64,000 nucleotides of DNA from Streptomyces mobaraensis NBRC 13819 = DSM 40847 (GTDB lineage Bacteria; Actinomycetota; Actinomycetes; Streptomycetales; Streptomycetaceae). Under the pieces are notes generated by a model. That model was not told where the DNA came from and did no database searches. It saw only the letters and a program-made list of their open reading frames with translations. Below, in pieces: positions 43,466 to 52,671 of the stretch. A program made the translations under genes and the position numbers. Location of the stretch: contig NZ_CP072827.1 of the NCBI RefSeq assembly GCF_017916255.1, forward strand, positions 4,737,501 through 4,801,500. Direction: 5' to 3'. The stretch's first letter is position 1; each line of letters begins with the position of its first letter.

Positions 43466-45910
43466 CTACTCCGTCCGCAGCCCCTCCGGCCGCGTCATCC
43501 GGAGCAGCGCCGGCAGCGTGGCGAGGGTGACGACGGCGATGAGGCCCACGCCCGCGCCCGTCACCGGCAGGAACGCCCACCAGTCCGCCACCCGCGCGTC
43601 CGTCAGCCGCAGGACGGCCCAGCCGAGGCCCAGGCCGCCGGCCATGGCGACGGCCATGCCCAGCAGCACCGGGATCGCCGTCTGCCACAGCACCGACCAG
43701 GCCAGGGTGCGGCGGGGCGTGCCGACGGCCACGAGGGCGGCCAGCATGCGCCGCCGTTCGCGGAGCTGCTCCAGCGTGGTGACGAGCAGGCTCGCGCCGA
43801 TCAGGGCCAGCATGCCCGCGGCGCCGAGCAGCAGGCCGCGGTGGACCAGCGGGTAGTTGTCGTCCTTCACCACGCCGCCCAGCCGCTCGATGCGCAGGGT
43901 GGGGTGGATGCCGGCCGCGGTGTTGCGGACCCTTTCGATGGCGTCGGGGTCGCCCGGCTCGGTCCGTACGGACAGCCGGGTCCTGGCGTCGGGCAGGACG
44001 GACGCGTCGACGGCCGACGGCGTGGCCAGGACGCCGTCGGGGTGCTCGCCCGTCGGACCGGGCCGGGTGCGCACCACGCGCGCGGAGTCCGGGACGGTCC
44101 ACCGGTACGGGCGCGCCGCGTCGTCGGTATAAGGGTCGGCGACGACCTTGGTGCCCGGCCCGAACGCGTCGGCGTGGCCGGGGTCCTCGGAGCGGCCGAG
44201 GAAGACGTCGCCGTCCCGGCAGGAGCCGATGTCGGCGAGTTCGGCGAGGGTGGCGCAGTCGCCGATGACGACGCTGGTGACGGTGTCCGGCTCGCCGTCC
44301 TTCTCGATGTAGCGCTCCACGTACCCGTCCGCCGCCCGGACGCCCGGGGTGCGCCGGAGCCGGTCCACCCAGTCGTGCACCTGCCGCGGGGAGCCGACCG
44401 TGTGCGAGCCGACGAGCTGAGAGTGGGTCGCGAGCGCCTCGGGCGAGGTGTCGAAGTCGCCGCGCACGCCCGTGAAGACCGTCTGGACGGCGATGGCCCC
44501 GGCCACCGCGACGGTGATGCCGCTGATCGCCCGTGCCGCCGGTCCGCTGTTCAACTGGAGTCTCCGCACGGCCAGTTGCCAGGACGGCGGGCCGCCGCGC
44601 AGCCGGGCGACGAACGCTTCGACGGCCCACGGCAGCAGCGCCGTGACGCCCAGCAGCAGCAGCGCGGCGCCGGTGGCCACCTGCCAGGCGTCCATCGGCA
44701 CGCCCGGCAGTTCCCCGGCCGCCCGGCCGAACGCGGGGGTGAGCAGGGCGGCGCCCAGCGCGGGCACCAGCAGCCGCCACCACAGCCGGCGCCGCCGGGG
44801 CGCCGCGCCGCGCACGACCCCCAGCGGTTCGACGGCGACGCCGCGCAGGGTGAACAGGGCGACCGCGACCGCGCACACCGGCACGGCGACGGTGATCAGC
44901 GCCATCGTCCAGGGCGTCGGCAGGACGTCGGACGGGAAGACCCCGGTGTCGCGGATGGTGAGGTCGCGGGCGTACGTGCGCAGCCACAGGAAGAGGGCCG
45001 CGCCGGCGCCCAGGCCGAGCACCGCGCCGGTCAGCGCCTCGCCCGCCGCGATCCGGCGGACCGTCCGCAGGTCGGCGCCGATCAGCCGCAGCGCGGCCAG
45101 CCTGCGGTCGCGCCCCGCGCCGCCGAACCGGACGGAGGTGCCGATGAAGACGGCGACCGGCGTCAGCAGCACCACACACGTGAGGACGGTGAGGACGATG
45201 AGGACCGGGCTCATCGGCTGGTCCGGCTCGTCGTGCCCGAACCGGTCGACGCGCTTGGCGCCCGTCGCCGGGCCGATGCGGTCGCTGCCCGCGTAGTAGA
45301 GGAGCTCGTCGGGCCCGACGAGTCCGGCGTCGCCGATGGTCCCGACGGTCCGGTAGGCGGCGAACCGGTCGCGGAGCAGCGCTCCCCGGTCCGACGCCAG
45401 CAGTCCGGCGAGCGCGGGGGAGACCACCATCTCGCCGGGCTCCGGGAGCCGGTCGACGCCGGGCGGGCGGGGCGCGTCCGGGCCGTCCGCGGTCAGCAGC
45501 CCGCCGGTGACGGGCTTGTCGCGGAAGTCGGTACGGACCTCCTGGTAGAGCAGGGTGCCCGGGCCGGGCCGGGCGTCCCGCTCGGCCGGGTCGCGGAACT
45601 CGCCGGTGACGCCCACCGAGCGGGACGTCTCCCGGGCGTGCCGGGCCGCCAGCGTCGACGGCACCGACGCGACGAGCAGCAGCAGCGCCACGCCGAGCCC
45701 GACGCCCACCGCCGTGAGCGTGGTCCGCAGCAGCCCCTCCCGGCCGCCGGCGACGGCGTACCGGGCACCGAAGCGCAGATCGCGGAGCCAACGGGCGGGG
45801 CCGCGGGGGCCGGTGGGGCGGGCGGTACGGGCCGGCGCGGGGCGCACGTCGCGCGGGTGCCCGCCGTCGTCCGGATCCCGGTCCACCGCGCGGACGTCCC
45901 CGCCGGTCAC
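43466..45910 (-). CDS. FtsX-like ABC transporter permease (MacB-type)
   Basis: Encodes 814 aa. Two FtsX-like halves: N-terminal TM (LLRTTLTAVGVGLGVALLLLVAS), a large extracellular segment, a block of TMs around residues 220-480, a second extracellular segment with paired Cys (GDCAT, GSCRD), and the last three TMs ending RMTRPEGLRTE. GTG overlaps the stop of the ATPase gene (GTGA). Probably exports a peptide, lipid or drug, or acts as a mechanotransducer; substrate unknown. Confidence 0.92.
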   Translation of the reverse strand: MTGGDVRAVDRDPDDGGHPRDVRPAPARTARPTGPRGPARWLRDLRFGARYAVAGGREGLLRTTLTAVGVGLGVALLLLVASVPSTLAARHARETSRSVGVTGEFRDPAERDARPGPGTLLYQEVRTDFRDKPVTGGLLTADGPDAPRPPGVDRLPEPGEMVVSPALAGLLASDRGALLRDRFAAYRTVGTIGDAGLVGPDELLYYAGSDRIGPATGAKRVDRFGHDEPDQPMSPVLIVLTVLTCVVLLTPVAVFIGTSVRFGGAGRDRRLAALRLIGADLRTVRRIAAGEALTGAVLGLGAGAALFLWLRTYARDLTIRDTGVFPSDVLPTPWTMALITVAVPVCAVAVALFTLRGVAVEPLGVVRGAAPRRRRLWWRLLVPALGAALLTPAFGRAAGELPGVPMDAWQVATGAALLLLGVTALLPWAVEAFVARLRGGPPSWQLAVRRLQLNSGPAARAISGITVAVAGAIAVQTVFTGVRGDFDTSPEALATHSQLVGSHTVGSPRQVHDWVDRLRRTPGVRAADGYVERYIEKDGEPDTVTSVVIGDCATLAELADIGSCRDGDVFLGRSEDPGHADAFGPGTKVVADPYTDDAARPYRWTVPDSARVVRTRPGPTGEHPDGVLATPSAVDASVLPDARTRLSVRTEPGDPDAIERVRNTAAGIHPTLRIERLGGVVKDDNYPLVHRGLLLGAAGMLALIGASLLVTTLEQLRERRRMLAALVAVGTPRRTLAWSVLWQTAIPVLLGMAVAMAGGLGLGWAVLRLTDARVADWWAFLPVTGAGVGLIAVVTLATLPALLRMTRPEGLRTE

Positions 45911-46593
45911 AGCACCCCCGTCATGTCCCGCACCCTGCCGTCGCGGACGATGACCTCGCGGTCGGAGTAGGCGGCGACCCGCGACTCGTGGGTGACGAGG
46001 ACGACGGCCGCGCGCGTCTCCCGGGCGGCAGCGGTGAGGAGCTCCATCACCCGCTCGCCGTTGAGGGAGTCGAGGGCGCCGGTCGGCTCGTCGGCGAAGA
46101 TCACACGCGGTGTGGTGACGAGCGCGCGGGCGACGGCGACGCGCTGGCCCTGGCCGCCGGACACCTCGCCGGGCCGCTGGTCGCGGACGTCGGCGACGTC
46201 CAGCCGCTCCAGCCAGTCCAGTGCCCTGGCCTCGGCCTCCTTGCGCCGGAGGCCGGCCAGCCGCAGCGGCAGGGCCGTGTTCTCCACGCACGTCAGCTCC
46301 GGCACCAGCCGGCCGAACTGGAAGACGAAGCCGAACTCCCCGCGCCGCAGGGCGCTCCGCTCGGCGTCCGGCAGGTCCGTCAGGCGCCGGCCGTCGTAGG
46401 TGACGACGCCCTCGTCCGGCCGCACGATGCCGGCCAGACAGTGCAGCAGCGTGGACTTGCCGGAGCCCGAGGGCCCCATGACGGCGACGACCTCGCCCGG
46501 GTGGACGGAGAAGTCGGCGCCGTCGAGGGCGCGCGTCGGGCCGTAGGACTTGCGCAGGCCGACGGCGCTCAGCAGGGAGCCGGCGGGTATCAA
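45907..46593 (-). CDS. ABC transporter ATP-binding protein (MacB/LolD-like)
   Basis: Encodes 228 aa. Walker A GPSGSGKST, Q-loop FVFQFGRLVPELT, signature VSGGQGQRVAVARAL, Walker B VIFADEPTGALD, H-loop VLVTHESRV. The start appears to be TTG at 46593, overlapping the padR stop (TTGA); no ATG or GTG gives the full N-terminus. Middle gene of a padR-ATPase-permease operon with 4-bp overlaps at both ends. Confidence 0.92.
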   Translation of the reverse strand: MIPAGSLLSAVGLRKSYGPTRALDGADFSVHPGEVVAVMGPSGSGKSTLLHCLAGIVRPDEGVVTYDGRRLTDLPDAERSALRRGEFGFVFQFGRLVPELTCVENTALPLRLAGLRRKEAEARALDWLERLDVADVRDQRPGEVSGGQGQRVAVARALVTTPRVIFADEPTGALDSLNGERVMELLTAAARETRAAVVLVTHESRVAAYSDREVIVRDGRVRDMTGVL

Positions 46594-47114
46594 GCGCCCA
46601 CCGCCTCGGCGAGTCGGCCGAGCCGGGTGGCGGTCACTTCCAGCCACCGCAGGTCGGCTTCGAGGTGGAACAGGGCGTGGTCGCAGATCAGCTGGTCGGC
46701 CAGGTCGCCGGAGCGCTTGCGCTCGGTCAGTCCGCGCATCATCCGCAGGTGCTCCGCGCGCTGGGCGTCGAGCAGACCGGTCGCGTTCCGCCCGGTCAGC
46801 AGGGCGAGGACGATCTTGGTGTAGAGCGTCGACTGGAGGTACGGCTCGGGCTTCTCGGGCCGGGCGAGCCACCGGCCGACGTCGTCGACGCCGGCCTCCG
46901 TGATCGCGTAGCGCTTGCGGTCCGGGCCGCCGCCCTGCTCGATCCCGTCGACCTCGACGAGCCCGTTCTTCAGCAGCCGCGACATCGTCGCGTACACCTG
47001 GCCGTAGTGCAGCGGCCGGTCCTGGCCGAAGTGGGCGTCGAAGGCCCGCTTCAGGTCGTAACCGTGCCGGGGGCCGGATTCCAGCAGGCCGAGCAGAGTG
47101 TGTCCGATCGACAT
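46590..47114 (-). CDS. PadR-family transcriptional regulator
   Basis: Encodes 174 aa. Winged HTH: LGLLESGPRHGYDLKRAFDAHFG, VYATMSRLLKNGLVE, KRYAITEAG, followed by the PadR C-terminal helical domain (VirR/AphA-like). ATG 47114; the Shine-Dalgarno is weak. It heads the ABC exporter operon and probably autoregulates through the large palindrome immediately upstream. PadR repressors of this type often respond to drugs pumped by the linked exporter. Confidence 0.94.
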   Translation of the reverse strand: MSIGHTLLGLLESGPRHGYDLKRAFDAHFGQDRPLHYGQVYATMSRLLKNGLVEVDGIEQGGGPDRKRYAITEAGVDDVGRWLARPEKPEPYLQSTLYTKIVLALLTGRNATGLLDAQRAEHLRMMRGLTERKRSGDLADQLICDHALFHLEADLRWLEVTATRLGRLAEAVGA

Positions 47115-47122
47115 GCCGCGAC

Positions 47123-47165
47123 TGTACAACAGGTCTATACCTTGGGTGTATAGACGCGGTGTACA
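47123..47165. promoter_or_regulatory. Nested 43-bp palindrome: probable PadR operator
   Basis: TGTACA (47123-47128), 4 nt, GTCTATAC (47133-47140), 7 nt, GTATAGAC (47148-47155), 4 nt, TGTACA (47160-47165). Both inner and outer arms are exact and equally spaced. It begins 9 bp upstream of the padR ATG and overlaps a plausible -10 (TATAGA). The TATAC/GTATA core suits PadR operators. Probably binds two dimers. Confidence 0.8.
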
Positions 47166-47184
47166 GCCGGTTTCCTTCCTTGGC

Positions 47185-47322
47185 GGCCGGTCCCTCCTGG
47201 GGCGGGCGGCCGGTGCCTCCTGAGGCGTGCGGCCGGTCCCTCCTGGGGCGGGCGGCCGGTGCCTCAGGAGGTGCGCGGCCGGTCCCTCCGGACGCGGGTG
47301 GCCGGTCCCTCCGGAGGGATGC
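47185..47322. repeat. Six 23-bp tandem repeats
   Basis: Exact-length units start at 47185, 47208, 47231, 47254, 47277 and 47300, consensus GGCCGGTCCCTCCTGGGGCG plus three bases. Copies 1 and 3 are identical. No spacers, so not CRISPR. Lies upstream of padR and downstream of the RHH gene. Confidence 0.88.
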
Positions 47323-47370
47323 GGCCAAGCATCCGGAAGCGCCGGTACCGCCTCTGACGACCCAGACGCC

Positions 47371-47649
47371 TCAGCCCCGGCCTTCGGTTCCCCGCTTTCC
47401 GTCCCGAGGTTCCTCCTGCCGCTCCTCCGACGCGGCCGGGCGCCCGGGCCGGCGGATCGCGCCGACATTCCGGGGCAGCCGGCCGGCTTCGGCCAGCGCC
47501 TTGCGCAGCAGGAACTCGATCTGCGCGTTGGCGCTGCGCAGCTCCTCGGCGGCCCAGCGCGAGAGCGCGTCGTGGACCAGTGGATCCAGCCGCAGCAGCA
47601 CCTGCTTGCGCTGCCGCGGCCGTCCTTGCGGTGCCAGGTCGTCCGTCAC
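47371..47649 (-). CDS. Ribbon-helix-helix (Arc/MetJ-type) DNA-binding protein
   Basis: Encodes 92 aa. GTG 47649 overlaps the SPFH stop (GTGA). The core RKQVLLRLDPLVHDALSRWA, then RSANAQIEFLLRKAL, is an RHH fold: a short beta strand (QVLLRL) followed by two helices. A Pro/Arg/Glu-rich tail of 40 residues follows. Translation is coupled to the SPFH protein. The palindrome at 48623-48638 in the operon promoter is its probable operator. Confidence 0.88.
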   Translation of the reverse strand: MTDDLAPQGRPRQRKQVLLRLDPLVHDALSRWAAEELRSANAQIEFLLRKALAEAGRLPRNVGAIRRPGRPAASEERQEEPRDGKRGTEGRG

Positions 47650-48596
47650 TGGTACAGGGTGCCGGTGTTGAGGACGGGCTGTGCGGCCCGGTCCCCGCAC
47701 AGCACCACCATCAGGTTGCTCACCATCGCCGCCTTCCGCTCCTCGTCCAGCTCCACGATGCCCTGCTCGCTGATGCGGGCCAGGGCCTGCTCGACCATGC
47801 CGACCGCGCCCTCGACGATCATCTGCCGGGCGGCCACGACCGCGCCGGCCTGCTGCCGCTGGAGCATCGCGGAGGCGATCTCCGGAGCGTAGGCGAGGTG
47901 CGTGAACCGCGACTCGACGATCCGGACGCCCGCCGCCGCCACCCGGGCGTGCAGCTCGACGGCCAGCTTCTCGGTGATCTCCTCGGCGTTGCCGCGCAGC
48001 GACAGCGCGGCCTCGTCGTGGGCGTCGTAGGGGTACTCGATGGCGATGTGCCGGACGGCCGCCTCGGTCTGGACGGCCACGAACTCCTGGAAGTCCTCCA
48101 CCGCGAACCGCGCCTGCGCGGTGTCCTCGACCTGCCACACCACGACCGCCGCCAGCTCGATCGGGTTGCCGTAGGCGTCGTTCACCTTCAGCACGGCCGT
48201 CTCGTGGTTGCGCACCCGGGTGGAGATCTTCTCCCGGCTGGTGAACGGGTTGACCCAGCGCAGGCCCTCGGTGCGGATGGTGCCGCGGTAGCGGCCGAAG
48301 AGCTGGACGACGCGGGTCTCACCGGGGGCGATGGTGTTCAGCCCGCACATGGCGATGATCGCGCCGAGTCCGACGACCACCCCGGACGCGACGAGTCCGC
48401 CGGCCGCGCCCTTGTTCCCGTCCGCACCGAAGCCCGCGCCCAGCACCACCAGTCCCACGCCGGCGAGCAGTCCCAGCAGGCCCAGCAGCAGGGCGAGTCC
48501 GCCGCCGATGTCCTTGGCCGGCTTCTCGCGGACGGGCGGTGCGGGCGCCTTGGCCGGGAGTGCGGCGGTGGCGGTGTCGAGCGGTGCTTCGGGCAT
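47646..48596 (-). CDS. SPFH/band-7 (prohibitin-like) membrane protein
   Basis: Encodes 316 aa. Ala/Pro-rich N-terminus, a TM hairpin (GLALLLGLLGLLAGVGLVVLG and GLVASGVVVGLGAIIAMCG), then the SPFH domain (GETRVVQLFGRYRGTIRTEGLRWVNPF) and a C-terminal helical region with FTHLAYAPEIASAMLQRQQA. Scaffolds membrane microdomains in related families. GGGGGA precedes the ATG. It pairs with an RHH regulator in the same operon. Confidence 0.92.
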   Translation of the reverse strand: MPEAPLDTATAALPAKAPAPPVREKPAKDIGGGLALLLGLLGLLAGVGLVVLGAGFGADGNKGAAGGLVASGVVVGLGAIIAMCGLNTIAPGETRVVQLFGRYRGTIRTEGLRWVNPFTSREKISTRVRNHETAVLKVNDAYGNPIELAAVVVWQVEDTAQARFAVEDFQEFVAVQTEAAVRHIAIEYPYDAHDEAALSLRGNAEEITEKLAVELHARVAAAGVRIVESRFTHLAYAPEIASAMLQRQQAGAVVAARQMIVEGAVGMVEQALARISEQGIVELDEERKAAMVSNLMVVLCGDRAAQPVLNTGTLYQ

Positions 48597-48622
48597 GGGG
48601 GTCCCCCTGGGTGGTGTCTAGC

Positions 48623-48638
48623 AAACTGATATCAGTTT
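48623..48638. promoter_or_regulatory. Perfect palindrome AAACTGATATCAGTTT upstream of the SPFH operon
   Basis: A 16-bp perfect palindrome, AT-rich in a GC-rich context, sits 27 bp before the SPFH ATG and just upstream of TAGACA (a possible -10 on the minus strand). Likely operator, perhaps of the RHH protein encoded in the operon. Confidence 0.65.
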
Positions 48639-48800
48639 ACCGCCCTGTACGGTTTCCCGCATCGCGCCGCACCCGGGTTCCGTCCTCCGGGGTGCTATAT
48701 GTCACGTGCGCCAAACCCTTGATCGATGGGCCTTTGGTCACACTTGCGGTGTTAGCTTCGTGAGCTGGTTGGGGGCGGACAGAGTGGAGCTACGGGAGAG

Positions 48801-51089
48801 ATGGGTCGAGCCGAAGCACGACGGGCGCAGAAGGGCAGTGCCCGCAGCGCCAAGGGCAAAAAGCCCAAAAAGACCGGTATACGCCGCTTTTTCACCTGGA
48901 AGAAGCTGCTCGCCTACTTCTTCGGGCTGATAGCCCTGGGCGTGGGCGCCTTCGTGGCGCTGTACCTGTACGTGGACGTGCCGACCGACGGCAAGCACGC
49001 CGCGATGGCGCAGGCCACGGTCTACAAAATGCCCGACGGCAGGGTCATCAAGCGGGACGGCGAGTTCAACCGCGAGATGGTCGACTTCTCGAAGATCCCG
49101 AAGAACGTGCAGAACGCCGTCATCGCGGCGGAGAACAAGGACTTCTGGGACGACTCGGGCGTGGACCTCATGGGCACCACGCGCGGCATCCTCAAGACGG
49201 TCATGGGCGAGGGCAAGCAGGGTGGTTCGACGATCACCCAGCAGTACGTCAAGAACTACTACCTCGACCAGCGACAGACCGTCAGCCGCAAGGTCACCGA
49301 GCTGATCATCTCGCTGAAGCTCAAGAACAAGATGTCCAAGGAGAAGATCCTCGAGGGCTATCTGAACACGAGCTACTTCGGCCGCAACTCCTACGGCATC
49401 CAGGCCGCTTCCCACGCGTACTTCAACAAGGACCTCGACAAGCTCACCGTCGAGGAGTCGGCCTACCTCGCCGCCCTGCTCCAGGCGCCGAGCCAGTACG
49501 ACGTCGTCACGGGGACCGAGACGGGCAAGAAGCTCGCCAAGCAGCGCTGGGGCTACGTCCTCGACAAGATGGTCGAGAAGAACTGGCTGGCGAAGGACAA
49601 GCGCCAGACGATGAAGTTCCCCGACGTGAAGAAGCCCAAGCCGCTCACCGGCCTCAAGGGCCAGGACGGGTACCTCTACAAGCTGGCCGAGGACCAGGCT
49701 TCGGAGATCCTCAAGAAAAAGGGCATGGACATCGGTGCCGGTGGCTACACGATCACCCTGAGCATCGACCCGAAGAAGCAGAAGCAGCTGGAGAACGCGG
49801 TCAAGACCGAGCTCTGGGACAAGCTGAGCCCCAAGGCCCGCAAGGTCGACAACTACGTCCAGCCGGGCGCCGTCTCCGTGGATCCGAAAACCGGCAAGAT
49901 CGTCGCCATGTACGGTGGCAAGGAGTGGGCCACGCACCAGATCTCCAACGCCACCCGTGAGGACTACCAGCCGGGCTCCACGTTCAAGCCGCTGATCTAC
50001 GCCTCCGCCCTGGAGAACGGGTCGACGACCCAGGACGGCAAGCCGATCAACGCCAACACCATCTACAACGGCGACAACGAGCGCATGGTGGTCGGCCCCA
50101 ACGGCCCCACGGGTTACCACCCGGAGAACGAGGACCAGCAGTCCTACGGACCGCAGACCGTCGAAGAGTCGATGATGAAGTCCGTCAACTCGGTCTTCGC
50201 GCAGATGGCCGTGGACGTCGGCCTGCAGAAGGTCAAGAAGACCGCGACGGACCTCGGCATGAACGGCGACGCCAGGGACTTCGGCGCCCACGCCTCCATG
50301 GCCCTCGGCGCCATGAGCCAGAGCCCGCTCCACATGGCCGCGGCCTACGCCTCGCTGGACGCCCACGGCAAGAAGGTCACGCCGACCATCATCAAGTCCA
50401 TCAGCCGGAACGGCCAGAACATCGACCTGGACAGCGCGGTCAGCGGTGACGCGATCTCCCGGGGCGCCGCGGACGGCGTCACGGCGATCCTGAAGAGCGT
50501 GGTGCAGAAGGACGGTACCGGCAAGGTCGTCCGGAGCGACCGCTACCAGATCGCGGGCAAGACCGGTACCTCGGACGAGGACCGCTCGGCCTGGTTCGCG
50601 GCCTACACCCCGGACCTCGTCACCACGGTCGGCGTCTTCGGCGAGGAGCCCAACGGCAACCACGCCAAGCTCTACGGAGCCGGTGGCGAGGAGCGCGTCA
50701 ACGGCAGCGGCTTCCCGGCGAAGATCTGGGACGCCTACATGTCCGAGGCGCTCGGCGACAACCCGACCGCCGAGTTCGACCTCGACACCAAGAACGGTGC
50801 CGCCACCGCGGAAGCCCCGCCGCCGGCCACCACGGCGCCCCCCGTGACGACGGCCCCGACGACGCCGCCGCCCACCACGCGCGCGCCGTCCACCCCGCCG
50901 CCGACCAAGTCGACGCCGAACAAGCCGACGACGCCGTCGGACAAGGAGACGAAGCACACGCCGCCGCCGAAGCCGCCCACGAAGCCGCCGCACAGCAACC
51001 ACCCGACCCCGCCGGACACCGGCGGTCCGGGCAACCCGGGTGGCCCGGGAGGTCCGGGCGGCGACGACGGGGGGCTGAACCTCCCGTAG
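48801..51089 (+). CDS. Class A penicillin-binding protein (transglycosylase/transpeptidase)
   Basis: Encodes 762 aa. Basic cytoplasmic N-terminus, one TM (LLAYFFGLIALGVGAFVALYL), GT51 transglycosylase with AAENKDFWDDSG (catalytic Glu near residue 108) and GGSTITQQYVKNYYL, and a transpeptidase with SxxK in PGSTFKP (Ser about 393), SVN at about residue 460 and KTGT near 590. The C-terminus is a long Pro/Thr-rich, then Gly/Pro-rich extracellular tail. It polymerises and cross-links peptidoglycan. Ends at a strong bidirectional terminator. Confidence 0.95.
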   Translation: MGRAEARRAQKGSARSAKGKKPKKTGIRRFFTWKKLLAYFFGLIALGVGAFVALYLYVDVPTDGKHAAMAQATVYKMPDGRVIKRDGEFNREMVDFSKIPKNVQNAVIAAENKDFWDDSGVDLMGTTRGILKTVMGEGKQGGSTITQQYVKNYYLDQRQTVSRKVTELIISLKLKNKMSKEKILEGYLNTSYFGRNSYGIQAASHAYFNKDLDKLTVEESAYLAALLQAPSQYDVVTGTETGKKLAKQRWGYVLDKMVEKNWLAKDKRQTMKFPDVKKPKPLTGLKGQDGYLYKLAEDQASEILKKKGMDIGAGGYTITLSIDPKKQKQLENAVKTELWDKLSPKARKVDNYVQPGAVSVDPKTGKIVAMYGGKEWATHQISNATREDYQPGSTFKPLIYASALENGSTTQDGKPINANTIYNGDNERMVVGPNGPTGYHPENEDQQSYGPQTVEESMMKSVNSVFAQMAVDVGLQKVKKTATDLGMNGDARDFGAHASMALGAMSQSPLHMAAAYASLDAHGKKVTPTIIKSISRNGQNIDLDSAVSGDAISRGAADGVTAILKSVVQKDGTGKVVRSDRYQIAGKTGTSDEDRSAWFAAYTPDLVTTVGVFGEEPNGNHAKLYGAGGEERVNGSGFPAKIWDAYMSEALGDNPTAEFDLDTKNGAATAEAPPPATTAPPVTTAPTTPPPTTRAPSTPPPTKSTPNKPTTPSDKETKHTPPPKPPTKPPHSNHPTPPDTGGPGNPGGPGGPGGDDGGLNLP

Positions 51090-51138
51090 CGGTCGGCCGT
51101 CCCGCGGACCCGAGCCGTCCCCGCGGACCTGACACGAC

Positions 51139-51181
51139 AAGGGCCGTTCCCCTCACTCCCGTAGTGAGGGGAACGGCCCTT
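51139..51181. terminator. 19-bp stem bidirectional terminator
   Basis: AAGGGCCGTTCCCCTCACT (51139-51157) pairs perfectly with 51163-51181 around CCCGT, between converging PBP and catalase genes. A-rich and T-rich ends are minimal but present (AA/TT). Confidence 0.92.
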
Positions 51182-51203
51182 CGTCGTACGCGCGCCCGGG
51201 GCC

Positions 51204-52667
51204 TCAGCCCCCGTTCACCCGCGCCGCGATGCGGTCCCCGGTCGCCTTGTCGATGTTGCGCCAGTACTGGAGCGCGCGGCTCAGCACCGGGGCGCTCACC
51301 CCGTTGAGGAGGTGTCCGGACACCGTGGCGACCAGGCGGTCGCGGGCCGCGTCGTCGAAGACCTGGCGGACGAGGGTGCCCGCCTGCCCCCAGTCGTCGT
51401 CCTCGCGGTGCAGCCGGTACGCCTCGCGGACCATCTCGCCGGAGGCGTGCCAGCCGGCGACGTCCCCGAACCGGGCGGTGTCGGCGGCCGGGCCGCCGTA
51501 CGAGTTGGGGGCGTACGGACGGGCCGTGCGCGACGGCTCGTAGCGCATCGGGCCGTCCTTCGCGTACGAGTTCACGCCGGAGTGCGGGCGGTTGGGCGGG
51601 AGCTGGGCGTAGTTGGGGCCGACGCGGTAGCGGTGGGCGTCGGGGTAGGAGAAGAGCCGGCCGAGGAGCATCTTGTCCGGCGACGGGCCGATGCCGGGGA
51701 CCAGGTTGGACGGTTCGAAGGCGGCCTGCTCGATGTGGACGAAGAAGTCTTCCGGGTTGCGGTCCAGGGTGAGGCGGCCCACCTCGATCAGCGGGTAGTC
51801 GCCGTGCGGCCACACCTTGGTGAGGTCGAAGGGGTTGAAGCGGTAGTCCGGGGCGTCGTCGAAGGGCATCACCTGGACGTGCAGCGTCCACGAGGGGGCG
51901 TCCCCGCCCTCGATCGCCTGCCAGAGGTCGCGGCGGTGCCGGTCCGGGTCCTCGCCGGCGAGGTGGTCGGCCTCCTCCTGGGTGAGGCACTCGATGCCCT
52001 GGTCGGTCTTGAAGTGGTACTTGACCCAGAACTTCTCGCCGCCGCCGTTGACCCACAGATAGGTGTGGGATCCGTAGCCGTTCATGTGCCGCCAGGTGCG
52101 CGGCACGCCCCGGTCGCCCATCAGCCAGGTGACCTGGTGGGCCGACTCGGGGGAGAGCGTCCAGAAGTCCCACTGCATGTCGTTGTCGCGCAGCCCGTTG
52201 TCGGGACGGCGCTTCTGCGAGCGGATGAAGTCCTGGAACTTCTGCGGGTCGCGGACGAAGAAGACCGGGGTGTTGTTGCCGACGAGGTCGTAGTTGCCGT
52301 GCTCGGTGTAGAACTTGACGGCGAAGCCGCGCGGGTCGCGCCACGTGTCCGGGGAGCCCTGCTCGCCCGCCACCGTGGAGAAGCGGGCCAGCGTCTCGGT
52401 CGTGGTCCCCGGCTGGAAGACCGCCGCCTTGGTGAACCGGCTGACGTCGTTGGTCACCCGGAAGGTGCCGTAGGCGCCGCCGCCCTTGGCGTGGACCACC
52501 CGCTCGGGGACCCGCTCCCGGTTGAACTGGGCCATCTTCTCGATCAGGTAGTGGTCCTGGAGAAGGATGGGGCCGGTGTCGCCGATGGTGAGCGAGTGCT
52601 CGTCGCTCGCCACCGGGATGCCCACGTTGTTCGTCGTGTACGGAGTGTTCTGCGCCGAGTCGGTCAT
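51204..52667 (-). CDS. katA: Monofunctional haem catalase (clade 3)
   Basis: Encodes 487 aa, small-subunit size. Catalytic His in [12 protein letters not shown], Asn in [12 protein letters not shown], proximal haem Tyr in [14 protein letters not shown], and NADPH-region segments such as [12 protein letters not shown]. It dismutates H2O2. ATG 52667 with GGAGG 8 nt upstream. The leader contains three segments able to form alternative pairings with the ribosome site. Converges with the PBP gene. Confidence 0.97.
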   Translation of the reverse strand: MTDSAQNTPYTTNNVGIPVASDEHSLTIGDTGPILLQDHYLIEKMAQFNRERVPERVVHAKGGGAYGTFRVTNDVSRFTKAAVFQPGTTTETLARFSTVAGEQGSPDTWRDPRGFAVKFYTEHGNYDLVGNNTPVFFVRDPQKFQDFIRSQKRRPDNGLRDNDMQWDFWTLSPESAHQVTWLMGDRGVPRTWRHMNGYGSHTYLWVNGGGEKFWVKYHFKTDQGIECLTQEEADHLAGEDPDRHRRDLWQAIEGGDAPSWTLHVQVMPFDDAPDYRFNPFDLTKVWPHGDYPLIEVGRLTLDRNPEDFFVHIEQAAFEPSNLVPGIGPSPDKMLLGRLFSYPDAHRYRVGPNYAQLPPNRPHSGVNSYAKDGPMRYEPSRTARPYAPNSYGGPAADTARFGDVAGWHASGEMVREAYRLHREDDDWGQAGTLVRQVFDDAARDRLVATVSGHLLNGVSAPVLSRALQYWRNIDKATGDRIAARVNGG

Positions 52668-52671
52668 GGAA

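Noticed and set aside
47185..47322. CRISPR array
   Set aside because: The 23-bp units are directly contiguous with no unique spacers, and no cas genes are present in the window.
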